From Hyphomicrobiales bacterium (GTDB lineage Bacteria; Pseudomonadota; Alphaproteobacteria; Rhizobiales; NORP267): 41,751 nt of DNA. Of the stretch, positions 18,396 to 29,635 are shown piece by piece (position 1 is the stretch's first letter; the number at the start of each line of letters is the position of its first letter). The stretch lies in assembly GCA_030688605.1 (NCBI GenBank), contig JAUYJB010000157.1:1-41751 (forward strand). Reading direction: 5' to 3'. Made by a program: the position numbers and the translations under genes. The notes under the pieces are model-generated. The model was not told where the DNA came from and did not search any database. It worked only from the letters and a program-made list of their open reading frames with translations.

Positions 18396-18414
18396 ATGAA
18401 GATCGCGACCTGGA
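18396..18414 (+). pseudogene. Vestigial 5' end of xthA
   Basis: The 19 bases from this ATG match the first 19 bases of the intact xthA at 19259-19277 with a single difference, encoding MKIATW in both. Similarity then stops abruptly. The remnant stands 27 bp after the preceding gene, as an operon member would, whereas the intact copy is preceded by a 281-bp non-coding stretch with no good ribosome site. Confidence 0.55.
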
Positions 18415-18440
18415 CAGTCAAATCGGCCTCGTCACCATCG

Positions 18441-18977
18441 TCATGGATTGGGGCTCAAGATCTCCTCGCGCAGTGTGATGTCCACCATCAGCGCGGCGGT
18501 CAGTCCCTCGAGGGCTTGGCGAAGCTCTTCCTCGTTCAATCTCGCGGGGCCGCGAACCCGAGCCTGGGCATAAAACAGGGCTCCCCCGCCCATGGGGGCT
18601 TGCCGAATATCGGTCTCCATTTCCTCGACGCTGACGCCCCGTTCCGCCAAGCAGTGGGAAATATCGCGCACGATTCCCGGATGATCCGGGCCGACGAGAT
18701 CGAGAGTGAGCACCGTACCGCCGGACGGAGCAGCGACCGTCGCCTCCTCGACGGTAAGACGGAAGCCTTCCGCTTCGAGAGCCATTAGCGCATTCTTGAA
18801 GGACGAGACCTTGTCGCCAGGAATTTCGACCCTGGCGATGCCCGCGAACTTCTCGGCCAGGTGCGCCATCCGGCTTTCGAGCCAGTTTCCGCCTTCCTTG
18901 GTCACCGCTTCGGATAGTCTCTCGACCAAGCCCGGCCTGTCCTCGGCGATAAAGGTCAAGACAAGTGTCTGCTGCAC
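18441..18977 (-). CDS. Two-ACT-domain protein, GcvR-like
   Basis: A protein of about 178 residues made of two ACT domains (QTLVLTFIAEDRPGLVERLSEAV and VLTLDLVGPDHPGIVRDISHCLAERGVSVEEM), the design of the glycine cleavage repressor GcvR. Such proteins bind small ligands, often amino acids, and act by protein contact rather than by binding DNA. I take the GTG at 18977 as start because GGAGG lies 8 bp upstream; a TTG at 18992 would include that ribosome site in the coding region. It is antisense to its neighbours and slightly poorer in G+C, consistent with insertion into an erpA-orf-xthA operon. Confidence 0.82.
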   Translation of the reverse strand: MQQTLVLTFIAEDRPGLVERLSEAVTKEGGNWLESRMAHLAEKFAGIARVEIPGDKVSSFKNALMALEAEGFRLTVEEATVAAPSGGTVLTLDLVGPDHPGIVRDISHCLAERGVSVEEMETDIRQAPMGGGALFYAQARVRGPARLNEEELRQALEGLTAALMVDITLREEILSPNP

Positions 18978-19258
18978 GTCCCCATCCTCCAATATTCGGC
19001 GCGCGGCGCGCCAAATGTCCGCGACCTTATCAAGGGGGTTGCGCCGCCGCCAGTGGGCCTTGGCGCGGTTGGTCTTGCGTAGCGCTTACGCGCGAGGCGG
19101 ATTCCAATTGCGTGGAAGCGGCGGGGGCTGCGAAATTCCTTTCTTGGGGTATGGCGGGCATGATTCGCGGACGGCAGCCATTGTGAGTGTAGCCATATGC
19201 GTGGCCGCGCAAGCCGCCGGACAATTAACGAGATGACATAAAGGGTTTTTCCTATCCC

Positions 19259-20047
19259 ATGAAGATCGCAACCTGGAACATCAACGGCGTCAAGGCCCGC
19301 ATAGAGGGGCTGACCGCGTGGCTCAAGGATGTCGGCCCGGAGATCGTCTGCCTGCAGGAAATCAAGTGCGAGGATCCGGGCTTTCCGGCCGAAGACCTCG
19401 AAAGCCTCGGCTACAATGTCGCGGTGCACGGCCAGAAGGGCTTCAACGGCGTCGCCATCCTGTCGAAGCGCCCCTTCGACGAGGTCGGCAGGGGCCTTCC
19501 CGGCGACAAGCACGATACCCAGGCGCGCTATGTCGAGGCCGTCGTCCCGGCAGGCAAGGGCATCGTGCGCGTCGCCTCGATCTATCTGCCCAACGGCAAC
19601 CCTATCGGCAGCGACAAGTTCGACTATAAGCTGAAATGGATGAAGCGCCTGCACGCCCACGCGCACAAGCTGCTTGAGCTCGAGGAGCCGTTCGTGCTCG
19701 CCGGTGACTACAATGTCATTCCGACGCCGGACGACGTTCACGACCCGGAAGCCTGGGCCGACGACGCGCTATTCCAGCCGGAGAGCCGCTCGGCTCTCCG
19801 CGCGCTCGTCAATCTCGGCCTGACCGACGCGATTCTGGCTTGCGACGATTCACCCGGCCAATACACCTTCTGGGACTATCAGGCCGGCGCCTGGCAGAAG
19901 AATAACGGCATCCGCATCGATCATCTGCTGCTGTCGCCACAGGCCACCGACCGGCTGATCGCGGCGGGCATCGACAAGCGCACGCGCACCTGGGAAAAGC
20001 CGTCGGACCATGTGCCGGTGTGGATCGAGCTTTCGGAGAGGGATTAG
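19259..20047 (+). CDS. xthA: Exodeoxyribonuclease III
   Basis: A 262-residue AP endonuclease/3'-5' exonuclease of the ExoIII family for base-excision repair. Metal and catalytic motifs are NINGVKAR (N7), LQEIKC (E34), LAGDYNVIP (D, N), QYTFWDY and the terminal SDHVPVW histidine. Length is typical. It is convergent with the exoR-like gene, sharing a perfect inverted repeat between the stops. Confidence 0.96.
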   Translation: MKIATWNINGVKARIEGLTAWLKDVGPEIVCLQEIKCEDPGFPAEDLESLGYNVAVHGQKGFNGVAILSKRPFDEVGRGLPGDKHDTQARYVEAVVPAGKGIVRVASIYLPNGNPIGSDKFDYKLKWMKRLHAHAHKLLELEEPFVLAGDYNVIPTPDDVHDPEAWADDALFQPESRSALRALVNLGLTDAILACDDSPGQYTFWDYQAGAWQKNNGIRIDHLLLSPQATDRLIAAGIDKRTRTWEKPSDHVPVWIELSERD

Positions 20048-20056
20048 AGGGCCGGC

Positions 20057-20098
20057 CTAGAGCGGTTCATGGTTATAGGGAACCATGAACCGCTCTAG
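20057..20098. repeat. Perfect 18-bp inverted repeat between convergent genes (TAGAGCGG family)
   Basis: Arms CTAGAGCGGTTCATGGTT (20057-20074) and its exact complement (20081-20098) flank the loop ATAGGG. The exoR-like stop codon (TAG, 20095-20097 on the minus strand) lies inside the right arm. It may terminate both transcripts, although no T tract follows. The end sequence TAGAGCGG recurs at 25763 and 30769, at other gene ends in the window. Confidence 0.85.
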
Positions 20099-20916
20099 CG
20101 GCGATCGCCATATTTCTCGACCCACCTGTCGGCCGCGGACGTGACCAGCTGCCGCTGGTTGCCGTCGAGGGTGGCGAAAATCTCGTCGTGTGTCTGGATG
20201 ACCCACGCCTGGCTTGCCGGGTCGGCGCGGCGCCGCGCCACCTCGAGAAATATCAAGCCCTTGAGCCTGTCCTGCGGCCCATTCTTGTCAGCATAGAGCA
20301 GCCGGCCCAATTCGCCTTGCGCGCCGACATGGTTCTTCTTGGCGGCGAGATTGAGCCATCTCGCGGCCGTCGCCGGGCTCGGATTGCGCCCCTTGCCCTC
20401 CAGATACATCATGCCGAGCCGATACTGCGCCTCCGCGTCGCCGAAATAGGTGGCGGCGTGGTAGAGCAGGTTGAAAGCCCGGGAGATGTCCTGGACGACG
20501 CCGGCCTCGGGGATGCCGGAAAGGTAGTAGTGGGAAAGCTCGACGAAGGAATCGGCGACGATCCGCGCGGTGGAGACGAACGGATTGTCCTCGGCGTGCT
20601 GGTCGGCGAGAATCTGGAAATATCTGAACGCCTTCAAAGTGTCGCGCTTGACCCCGTTACCGTCGGCATAGCGGCGGGCAAGCTCCCACTGCGCCTTGGC
20701 GTAACCCTTGCCGGCGGCGAACTCCAGCGCGCTCAGCGCCTCGTCCGTATGCCCGTCTCGGTAGGCGCGCAGGGCCATCTGGTAGGCCTGCGCCGGCGGG
20801 GTGTCGTCGCCGATTTTCGCCTCCAGATCGAGCGCCAGGGCGGGCGCGCCGGTCCCGGCGACGAGAACCGCGAAAACGGCGCCTGCAATCCACGAATGGC
20901 GGTCAGATATCGGCAT
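20095..20916 (-). CDS. exoR: Periplasmic Sel1-repeat protein, ExoR-like
   Basis: A 273-residue exported protein. The signal peptide (residues 1 to about 29, ending APALA) is followed by Sel1/TPR-like helical repeats: [59 protein letters not shown] and [22 protein letters not shown]. Length, signal peptide and repeat spacing match ExoR of Sinorhizobium, the periplasmic inhibitor of the ExoS-ChvI two-component system that controls exopolysaccharide and motility. Orthology is inferred from architecture only; ExoS/ChvI are not in the window. The ATG at 20916 overlaps the end of ilvD by 14 bp. Confidence 0.75.
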   Translation of the reverse strand: MPISDRHSWIAGAVFAVLVAGTGAPALALDLEAKIGDDTPPAQAYQMALRAYRDGHTDEALSALEFAAGKGYAKAQWELARRYADGNGVKRDTLKAFRYFQILADQHAEDNPFVSTARIVADSFVELSHYYLSGIPEAGVVQDISRAFNLLYHAATYFGDAEAQYRLGMMYLEGKGRNPSPATAARWLNLAAKKNHVGAQGELGRLLYADKNGPQDRLKGLIFLEVARRRADPASQAWVIQTHDEIFATLDGNQRQLVTSAADRWVEKYGDRR

Positions 20917-22627
20917 AGCTTTTCTCTTCGGCCGATGCGCCGGGATGGGTGACCGCGCCATGGCGCGCGGGGCCCACCTGCTCGGCATATTTCCATAGCG
21001 CGCCGGAGGGATAGCCGGTTTCCCGCGGCGTCCATTTCTTGGCCCGCGCCTTGAGCTCGGCATCCGATAATCGGACGCCGAGGAGTCCCTTGTCGGCGTC
21101 GAGCTCGATGATGTCGCCGTCCCGCAGAAGCCCGATCGGGCCGCCGACGGCCGCCTCCGGGCCGACATGGCCGACGCAGAAGCCCCGCGTCGCGCCGGAG
21201 AAGCGCCCGTCGGTGATCAGCGCCACCTTGGAGCCCATCCCCTGGCCGTAGAGCGCCGCCGTCGTCGACAGCATCTCGCGCATGCCCGGCCCACCGCGCG
21301 GCCCCTCGTAGCGGATGACCAGCACCTCGCCTTCCTTGTATTTGCGCTTGTTCACCGCCTCGAAGGCCTCTTCCTCGCTGTCGAAGCAGCGCGCGGGGCC
21401 GGAAAAGCGCGTCGAGCTCATGCCGGCGACCTTGACGATGGCGCCGTCGGGCGCGAGGTTGCCCTTGAGCCCGACCACGCCGCCGGTCGGCGAGATCGGA
21501 TCGTCGTGCGGGCGGATCACATCCTGGTGCGGGTTCCATTTCACGGCGGCCATGTTCTCGGCCATGGTGCGGCCGGTCACCGTCAGGCAGCCGCCGTGCA
21601 GATATCCGCCTTCGAGCAGCGTCTTCATCAACAACGGCACGCCGCCGGCCTCGTACATGTCCTTGGCGACATATTTGCCGCTCGGCTTGAGGTCGGCGAT
21701 ATAGGGCGTCTTCTTGAAGATCTCGGCGACGTCGAACAGGTCGAATTCTATGCCGCATTCATGCGCAATCGCCGGCAGGTGCAGGGCGCCATTGGTCGAA
21801 CCGCCGGTCGCCGCCACGACGCTCGCCGCGTTCTCCAGCGCCTCGCGGGTGACGATGTCGCGCGGGCGTATCCTGCGGGCGACAAGCTCCATGACCTTCT
21901 CGCCGGCGGCGGCGCAAAAGGCGTCGCGCAGCTCGTAGGGTGCCGGCGCGCCCGAGGAATAGGGCAAGGCAAGCCCGATCGCCTCGCTGACGCAGGCCAT
22001 GGTGTTGGCGGTGAACTGGGCACCGCAGGCGCCGGCCGAGGGGCAGGCGACCTGCTCGAGCTCGTCGAGATCGTCAAGGCTCATCTTGCCGACCGAATAT
22101 TCGCCGACCGCCTCGAACAAATCCTGCACCGTGACCGGCCGACCCTTGAAGGTGCCGGGCAGGATCGATCCGCCATAGATGAAGACCGACGGCACGTTGA
22201 GCCGGCACATGGCCATCATCATCCCCGGCAGCGACTTGTCGCAGCCGGCGAGACCGACCAGCGCATCGTAGCAATGCCCGCGCATGGTCACCTCGACGGA
22301 ATCGGCGATCACCTCGCGCGACACCAGCGACGACTTCATGCCCTGGTGGCCCATGGCGATGCCGTCGGTCACGGTGATGGTGCAGAATTCGCGCGGCGTG
22401 CCGCTGGCGTGCACAACGCCCTGCTTGACCGCCTGCGCCTGGCGCATCAGGGCGATGTTGCAGGGGGCGGCCTCGTTCCAGCAGGTGGCGACGCCGACCA
22501 GCGGCTGGTGGATCTGTTGCGCCGACAGGCCCATGGCGTAGAAGTAGGAACGATGCGGCGCGCGCTCCGGCCCTTCGGTGACATGGCGGCTGGGCAACCG
22601 CGCCTTGTCATATGTCTTCGCGTCCAT
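20903..22627 (-). CDS. ilvD: Dihydroxy-acid dehydratase
   Basis: A 574-residue Fe-S dehydratase of the IlvD/Edd family, the third common step in valine, leucine and isoleucine synthesis. Cluster and metal ligands are visible in [10 protein letters not shown] (C49), [12 protein letters not shown] and [17 protein letters not shown]; the C-terminal part has [20 protein letters not shown] use the ATG at 22627, preceded by a GGAGACAGG site, rather than the GTG or ATG-like codons upstream. Other family members dehydrate sugar acids, but the motifs and length fit the amino-acid enzyme well enough. Confidence 0.92.
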   Translation of the reverse strand: MDAKTYDKARLPSRHVTEGPERAPHRSYFYAMGLSAQQIHQPLVGVATCWNEAAPCNIALMRQAQAVKQGVVHASGTPREFCTITVTDGIAMGHQGMKSSLVSREVIADSVEVTMRGHCYDALVGLAGCDKSLPGMMMAMCRLNVPSVFIYGGSILPGTFKGRPVTVQDLFEAVGEYSVGKMSLDDLDELEQVACPSAGACGAQFTANTMACVSEAIGLALPYSSGAPAPYELRDAFCAAAGEKVMELVARRIRPRDIVTREALENAASVVAATGGSTNGALHLPAIAHECGIEFDLFDVAEIFKKTPYIADLKPSGKYVAKDMYEAGGVPLLMKTLLEGGYLHGGCLTVTGRTMAENMAAVKWNPHQDVIRPHDDPISPTGGVVGLKGNLAPDGAIVKVAGMSSTRFSGPARCFDSEEEAFEAVNKRKYKEGEVLVIRYEGPRGGPGMREMLSTTAALYGQGMGSKVALITDGRFSGATRGFCVGHVGPEAAVGGPIGLLRDGDIIELDADKGLLGVRLSDAELKARAKKWTPRETGYPSGALWKYAEQVGPARHGAVTHPGASAEEKSYADI

Positions 22628-22773
22628 GCACCTGTCTCCGCCGCGCAACACCTCCCGCCGGTACCGGTTCGAGCCGGCTTCGGCGTCCCTTTATCCTTTT
22701 CGGCTATCAAGGGTTTATGGCGCAACGGGGGCATTGGCCGAACGGGCCGCGCAGTGACACGAATCTTGGTTAA

Positions 22774-22793
22774 CTGTTGCGCCGTAGCAACAG
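22774..22793. other. Hairpin between valS and ilvD
   Basis: A 7-bp inverted repeat CTGTTGC/GCAACAG with a 6-base loop, 27 bases after the valS stop on the minus strand. It is followed by TTAACC rather than a T tract, so it could be a weak terminator or an operator dyad for ilvD. Confidence 0.35.
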
Positions 22794-22820
22794 ATTCCCG
22801 CCTCGGGGGCGTCGAAACGC

Positions 22821-25682
<2,862 letters not shown>

Positions 25683-25761
25683 GTTATGCGGACAAGCCCG
25701 TTTCCACCATTGCGGTCGCTGTAAAGCCCAACCGCCGCGGCAAGTCAACGTTCGTTCCGGG

Positions 25762-25777
25762 CTAGAGCGGCGCTAAC
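25762..25777 (+). repeat. TAGAGCGG-family gene-end repeat
   Basis: TAGAGCGGCGCTAA (25763-25776) matches the copy at 30769-30782 at 13 of 14 positions. It lies between the valS start and the popZ stop. Confidence 0.5.
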
Positions 25778-25781
25778 GGCT

Positions 25782-26645
25782 TTATCGCCGGCCGCGCGAG
25801 ACGCGCTCGATCTCCTCGCGCACCAGCCGCTCGACCAGCGGCGGCAGGTTGGCGTCGAGCCACTCCTTGAGCAGCGGCCGCAGCGTCCCCGAGACCACCT
25901 CCTCCAGGTTGCGCGAATGGGTGGATTGAACGAATTTTTCGAGCGAGGCAAATGCCGAGGCGACCGAGGCGTCCGTGGGCGAGGACAAGAGCCTAGTATC
26001 CTCTTCTCTTGCCGCAGGCTCGATCATGCCTGCCGGTTCTTCCATGGCCGCCGGTTCTTCCATGGTTGCCGGTTCCTCCCTCTCAAACGTAACGTCATGG
26101 TGCGGCTGCGATTCGGGTTCGCTCGCCGTCCGCATTCTGAACGCGGCGTCGAGCGCCGCCTCGCTGCGCTCCAGGAAGCTACTCTCCTCGCGGCCGGGCT
26201 GGGCCATGTCCTCGTAGCTGGCTTCAGGCGTGGCGGGCTCCGCGAAAGGCTGCTCGACCGCCTCTTCGACCGGCTCCGGATGGTGCGCCATGCCGGCCCC
26301 CATTTCCTCTTCGAAGCTGTCGCCGAGCACAGCGCCGATGCGCTGCCGGGCTTCAGCATCGGCTATGGCCAGCGCATCTTCCACGGCGCTGTCCTCTTCG
26401 ACCACGATCGAAGCCGCCTCCGCGGCGTCCATGGCCTCGTGTTCGCCAAGGTAGCCGGCCGGTTCGCCGTGTGCCGCCATCTCCGGCTCTTCGACCCCGA
26501 TCGGCCGGTGGGCAAATTCGTCGGCATATGCCGGCGCCTCGTCGACCGCCGGTCGTGATTTTTGGTTATTGTCGGAGACGATCCTGCGGATTGACGCCAG
26601 GATCTCCTCCATCGACGGTTCCCGCGCTCTCTCCGGCTCGCTCAT
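25782..26645 (-). CDS. popZ: PopZ-like polar organizing protein (DUF2497)
   Basis: A 287-residue protein with the three-part PopZ layout: the N-terminal helix PSMEEILASIRRIVSDN, a long acidic Glu/Pro-rich disordered linker, and the C-terminal oligomerisation helices (SLEKFVQSTHSRNLEEVVSGTLRPLLKEWLDANLPPLVERLVREEIERV). PopZ forms condensates at the cell pole and anchors the ParB-parS origin complex. The linker contains a short repeat (MEEPAA/MEEPAG). An AGGAGG site precedes the ATG. Conserved adjacency to valS supports the call. Confidence 0.9.
   Translation of the reverse strand: MSEPERAREPSMEEILASIRRIVSDNNQKSRPAVDEAPAYADEFAHRPIGVEEPEMAAHGEPAGYLGEHEAMDAAEAASIVVEEDSAVEDALAIADAEARQRIGAVLGDSFEEEMGAGMAHHPEPVEEAVEQPFAEPATPEASYEDMAQPGREESSFLERSEAALDAAFRMRTASEPESQPHHDVTFEREEPATMEEPAAMEEPAGMIEPAAREEDTRLLSSPTDASVASAFASLEKFVQSTHSRNLEEVVSGTLRPLLKEWLDANLPPLVERLVREEIERVSRGRR
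26018..26075 (-). repeat. 18-bp tandem repeats in the popZ linker
   Basis: Three imperfect copies of a unit close to GCCGGTTCTTCCATGG code for EEPATM, EEPAAM and EEPAGM in the acidic linker. Length variation here would tune linker length without touching the conserved ends. Confidence 0.7.
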
Positions 26646-26924
26646 CAGCTAACCCTCCTGATACTACCGTATTCGGGGAGTTCAACGGACTTTGAACGCG
26701 ACCGGTGCCCGTCAGTGAAATATGGCCTCTCCCTAACGCGAATATCTCAACGTCACGCCAAATGTGCAAGTCTTACCAAGGAACCGTCCACAAAGCAGTT
26801 CCGCAACAGCGTTTCCGGACAATGAATTATGGGACCGGTTCATGCTCTCGCCTTAGCGGTCTCGTTTCGCCGGCGCCTCCACTCGCCCCGCCCCTACCCT
26901 TCGTTAACCGCACGGCCTTGCCCT

Positions 26925-26953
26925 CTTGAATTTAATCAATCGATTGATTAAAT
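26925..26953 (+). promoter_or_regulatory. Putative promoter of the TetR-ABC export operon
   Basis: A -35-like CTTGAA (26925-26930) and a -10-like TTAAAT (26948-26953) are separated by 17 bp, with the ATG of the regulator about 100 bp downstream. The spacer and -10 are filled by a perfect palindrome, so repressor binding would block RNA polymerase. Confidence 0.5.
26931..26952. promoter_or_regulatory. Perfect 22-bp palindrome, putative TetR-family operator
   Basis: Arms TTTAATCAAT and ATTGATTAAA flank a central CG, and every position is symmetric. It is strikingly A/T-rich for this genome and sits upstream of a TetR-type gene, so autoregulation of the regulator-export operon is the natural reading. 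Confidence 0.75.
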
Positions 26954-27051
26954 AACGACCTGTCGTCGGCCCGGAGAGGTCGCCCGGCCGGCGGCGCCCA
27001 TGGTCCGGGTGGGCCGCCTACTCCCGCGAAAAGCCGCAACGGAGGCCGCAA

Positions 27052-27756
27052 ATGAGCACGAAGCCACGACCAGACCGCGCAGAACCGGCGCTGCGCGCAT
27101 CGACGCGCGAGACCCGGAGAAGGCTGATTTCGGCGGCCCTCGATCTGTTCGGCCGCCAGGGCTTCGAGGCCACCGGCACGCGCGCCGTGGCCGATGCGGC
27201 GGGCGTCAACATCGCGGCGATCAAATACCATTTCGGCGGCAAGGAGGGGCTTTACGCCGCCGTTGCCGGGCACATCGCCGGAGAAATTTCCGGCACCGTC
27301 CTGCCGATCATCGCCGAAGCCCGGGCGCGGGCGGATGAGCTTACGCCCGATGCGGCGCGGCAGATCCTGATCGCCATCCTGTTGAGCTTCAACCATCTCA
27401 TGGTCGCCAACCCGGAAACCGAGAACTGGGCGCGCTTCGTCATGCGCGAGCAGATGGCCCCGACCGCGGCCTTCGACATTCTGTATGAGGGTGTCATGGG
27501 CCGCGCGCACGGCTTCATGACCCATCTCATCGCCACCATCACCGGCGATCCGCTGGAATCTCCGGCCGCCAGGCTGACCGCCTTCGCCATGATCGGTCAG
27601 GTGCTGATCTTCCGGGTCGCCCGCGCCGCGGTGCTGCGGCGCATGGGCTGGCGGAATATCGGGCGGGCCGAAGAGGTGCAAATCAAGGACGCGCTGCGCA
27701 GGACCGTCGCCCGGCTCGGCGCCGAACGGCCGGCGAGCGAGAAGGGAGGGCGATGA
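27052..27756 (+). CDS. TetR-family regulator, CecR (YbiH) type
   Basis: A 234-residue repressor. The N-terminal helix-turn-helix covers about 20-65 (RRRLISAALDLFGRQGFEATGTRAVADAAGVNIAAIKYHFGGKEGLY, described by its ends). The C-terminal part contains NPETENWARFVMREQMAPTAAFDILYEGV, the signature of the CecR/YbiH C-terminal domain. In E. coli CecR controls the ybhGFSR drug-export operon, and here the same kinds of genes follow, each overlapping the next by four bases. The stop overlaps the ATG of the HlyD gene (ATGA). The palindrome about 100 bp upstream is its probable operator. Confidence 0.9.
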   Translation: MSTKPRPDRAEPALRASTRETRRRLISAALDLFGRQGFEATGTRAVADAAGVNIAAIKYHFGGKEGLYAAVAGHIAGEISGTVLPIIAEARARADELTPDAARQILIAILLSFNHLMVANPETENWARFVMREQMAPTAAFDILYEGVMGRAHGFMTHLIATITGDPLESPAARLTAFAMIGQVLIFRVARAAVLRRMGWRNIGRAEEVQIKDALRRTVARLGAERPASEKGGR

Positions 27757-28721
27757 TGCTTGAATGGCTCTGCGCCTTCGCCTGGCTTGCCGCCGTCAAT
27801 CCCTATTGCCCGGCGCCGCCGCCGAGTTTGAGCTTTTCCGGCTATGTCGAAGGCGAATATGTGTCGCTTGCCCCGCTAGAGGCCGGCCGCATCGTCGAGA
27901 TCGCGGTCGAGCGCGGCGACCGGGTCGAGGCCGGCGGCATCGTCGCGCGGCTCGACGACGAGGAGGCGGCGGCCGCCGTCGCGGCGGCGCGGGCTGAACT
28001 TTCCCGCGCGCAAGCCGAGCTTGCCGATCTTGAGAGCGGCCGCAGGCCGGAGGAAATCGCCGTGACCCGCGCCCAGCTCGACGAGGCCGAGGCGGGTCTC
28101 GCCGAAGCCAAGCGGCGCCTGGACCGCCAGCAGGAGCTGGTCACGCGTAAGATCGTCTCGCAGGCGGCCGTTGACGAGGCCCTGGCCGCCCATGACCGCT
28201 CTGCGGCCCAGGTCGAGGCCCTCAAGCGGCAAATCGCCGTCGAGGAGCTGCCGGCGCGCGAGGCGGCGATCGAGGCGGCCCGCAGCGCCGTCGCCGCCCG
28301 GCGTGCCCTGCTGGCGCAAGCCGAATGGCGCCTGGCCCAACTCACCGTCAAGGCGCCGATCGCGGGCCTCGTCGACATCGTGCTGCGCCGTCCCGGCGAA
28401 ATGGCGGGTCCCGATGCGGCGGTCGTCTCGCTGCTGCCAGACGAAAATCGCGTCGTGCGCTTCTTCGTGCCGGAGGCGCTGCGCGCCGATGTCAAACCGT
28501 CCGACCGGGTCGCGCTTGCCTGCAGCGGCTGCCCGGCAGGCCTTGAGGCGCGGGTGCGCTACGTATCGTCCGAGGCCGAGTTCACGCCGCCCGTGATCTA
28601 CTCCGTCGAGAGCCGGCAAAAGCTGGTCTACATGGTCGAGGCCGTTCCGGTCGGACCGGCGGTGACCTTGAGCCCGGGCCAGATCGTCGACGTCACCCTG
28701 CGATCGGGGGCCGGGCCATGA
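27753..28721 (+). CDS. HlyD/YbhG-type membrane fusion protein
   Basis: A 322-residue periplasmic adaptor. A short N-terminal hydrophobic segment is followed by a split lipoyl domain (SLAPLEAGRIVEIAVERGDRVEAG and the later APIAGLVDIVLRRPGEMAGPDA), between them an alpha-helical coiled-coil hairpin (about 75-195, Ala/Glu/Arg-rich), then a beta-barrel part. It resembles YbhG. It would link the ABC permease to an outer-membrane channel of TolC type, which is not in this window. Overlaps the neighbouring genes by ATGA at both ends. Confidence 0.9.
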   Translation: MMLEWLCAFAWLAAVNPYCPAPPPSLSFSGYVEGEYVSLAPLEAGRIVEIAVERGDRVEAGGIVARLDDEEAAAAVAAARAELSRAQAELADLESGRRPEEIAVTRAQLDEAEAGLAEAKRRLDRQQELVTRKIVSQAAVDEALAAHDRSAAQVEALKRQIAVEELPAREAAIEAARSAVAARRALLAQAEWRLAQLTVKAPIAGLVDIVLRRPGEMAGPDAAVVSLLPDENRVVRFFVPEALRADVKPSDRVALACSGCPAGLEARVRYVSSEAEFTPPVIYSVESRQKLVYMVEAVPVGPAVTLSPGQIVDVTLRSGAGP

Positions 28722-29635
28722 CGGTGATCGCGGTCGACGGCCTGACCAAGCGCTTCGCCGGCAAGACCGTCGTCGATCACATCTCCATGCATGTGGAAAA
28801 GGGCGAGATCGTCGGCTTTCTCGGTCCCAATGGCTCGGGCAAGACGACCACCATCCGCATGATCTGCGGCCTGCTCAAGCCCGACGGCGGCAGCGGTACC
28901 TGCCTCGGCTACGACATCCGCACCGAGAGCGACAGGATCAAGGCGGAGGTCGGCTACATGACCCAGGCCTTCAGCTTCTACGAGGATCTGACGGTACGCG
29001 AGAATCTGGAATTCGTCGCCCGCCTCTACCGCCTCAGGCCGCAGCGCGCCCATGTCGACGCGGCCATCGACAAGCTCGGCATGAGGGACCGCCAGCACCA
29101 GCTCGCCGGCGAATTGTCGGGCGGCTGGAAGCAGCGCCTGGCGCTCGCCGCCTGCGTCATGCACGAACCCAAGCTCCTGCTCCTCGACGAGCCGACCGCC
29201 GGCGTCGACCCCAAGGCGCGGCGCGAGTTCTGGGACGAGGTGCACAATCTCGCCGCCGAGGGCGTCACGGTGCTGGTCTCGACCCACTATATGGACGAGG
29301 CGGAGCGCTGCCATCGCATCGCCTACATCTCCTACGGCCGCATCATCGCCGAGGGGACGACCGACGAGGTCGTCGCGCGCGCCGGGCTCAGCACCTGGGT
29401 CGTCGCCGGCAAGGGGCTCGATGCGCTGGCCGGCGAGCTGCGCCGGCAGAAGGGCATCGACCAGGTCGCCACCTTCGGCACCACGCTGCACGTCATCGGC
29501 GCCGACGACGGGGCGCTCAAGGCCGCGATCGCGCCGTTCCGCGACCGCCCCGGCCTCACCTGGTCGAAGGGCGAGACCAGCCTTGAGGACGTGTTCATCC
29601 AGTTCATGGGCGTCGCACAAACCGGCCAGCAGTGA
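28718..29635 (+). CDS. ABC-2 type export ATP-binding protein (YbhF-like, single ATPase domain)
   Basis: A 305-residue ATPase: Walker A GPNGSGKTTT, Q-loop in YMTQAFSFYEDLTV, signature LSGGWKQRLALAA, Walker B LLLLDEPTAGVD, switch histidine in STHYMDEAERC. The C-terminal 80 residues are the small domain seen in DrrA-like exporters. E. coli YbhF carries two ATPase domains in one chain, whereas this protein has one and would act as a homodimer. Its stop overlaps the GTG of the permease. Confidence 0.93.
   Translation: MTVIAVDGLTKRFAGKTVVDHISMHVEKGEIVGFLGPNGSGKTTTIRMICGLLKPDGGSGTCLGYDIRTESDRIKAEVGYMTQAFSFYEDLTVRENLEFVARLYRLRPQRAHVDAAIDKLGMRDRQHQLAGELSGGWKQRLALAACVMHEPKLLLLDEPTAGVDPKARREFWDEVHNLAAEGVTVLVSTHYMDEAERCHRIAYISYGRIIAEGTTDEVVARAGLSTWVVAGKGLDALAGELRRQKGIDQVATFGTTLHVIGADDGALKAAIAPFRDRPGLTWSKGETSLEDVFIQFMGVAQTGQQ

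Larger units (their letters stand above)
26646..27051. other. Divergent intergenic region between popZ and the TetR-family gene
   Basis: These 406 bases hold the upstream regions of two divergent genes and no reading frame I can support. On the popZ side there is an 18-bp dyad with arms GTTCAA/TTGAAC (26680-26697) and the popZ ribosome site. On the other side there are the TetR-type operator and promoter at 26925-26953. The middle (26700-26900) is lower in G+C and shows nothing else recognisable. Confidence 0.5.

Noticed and set aside
18998..19012. GGCGCGC/GCGCGCC palindrome upstream of the GcvR-like gene
   Set aside because: Such GC-only palindromes are expected by chance at this composition and it is not linked to a promoter or regulator.
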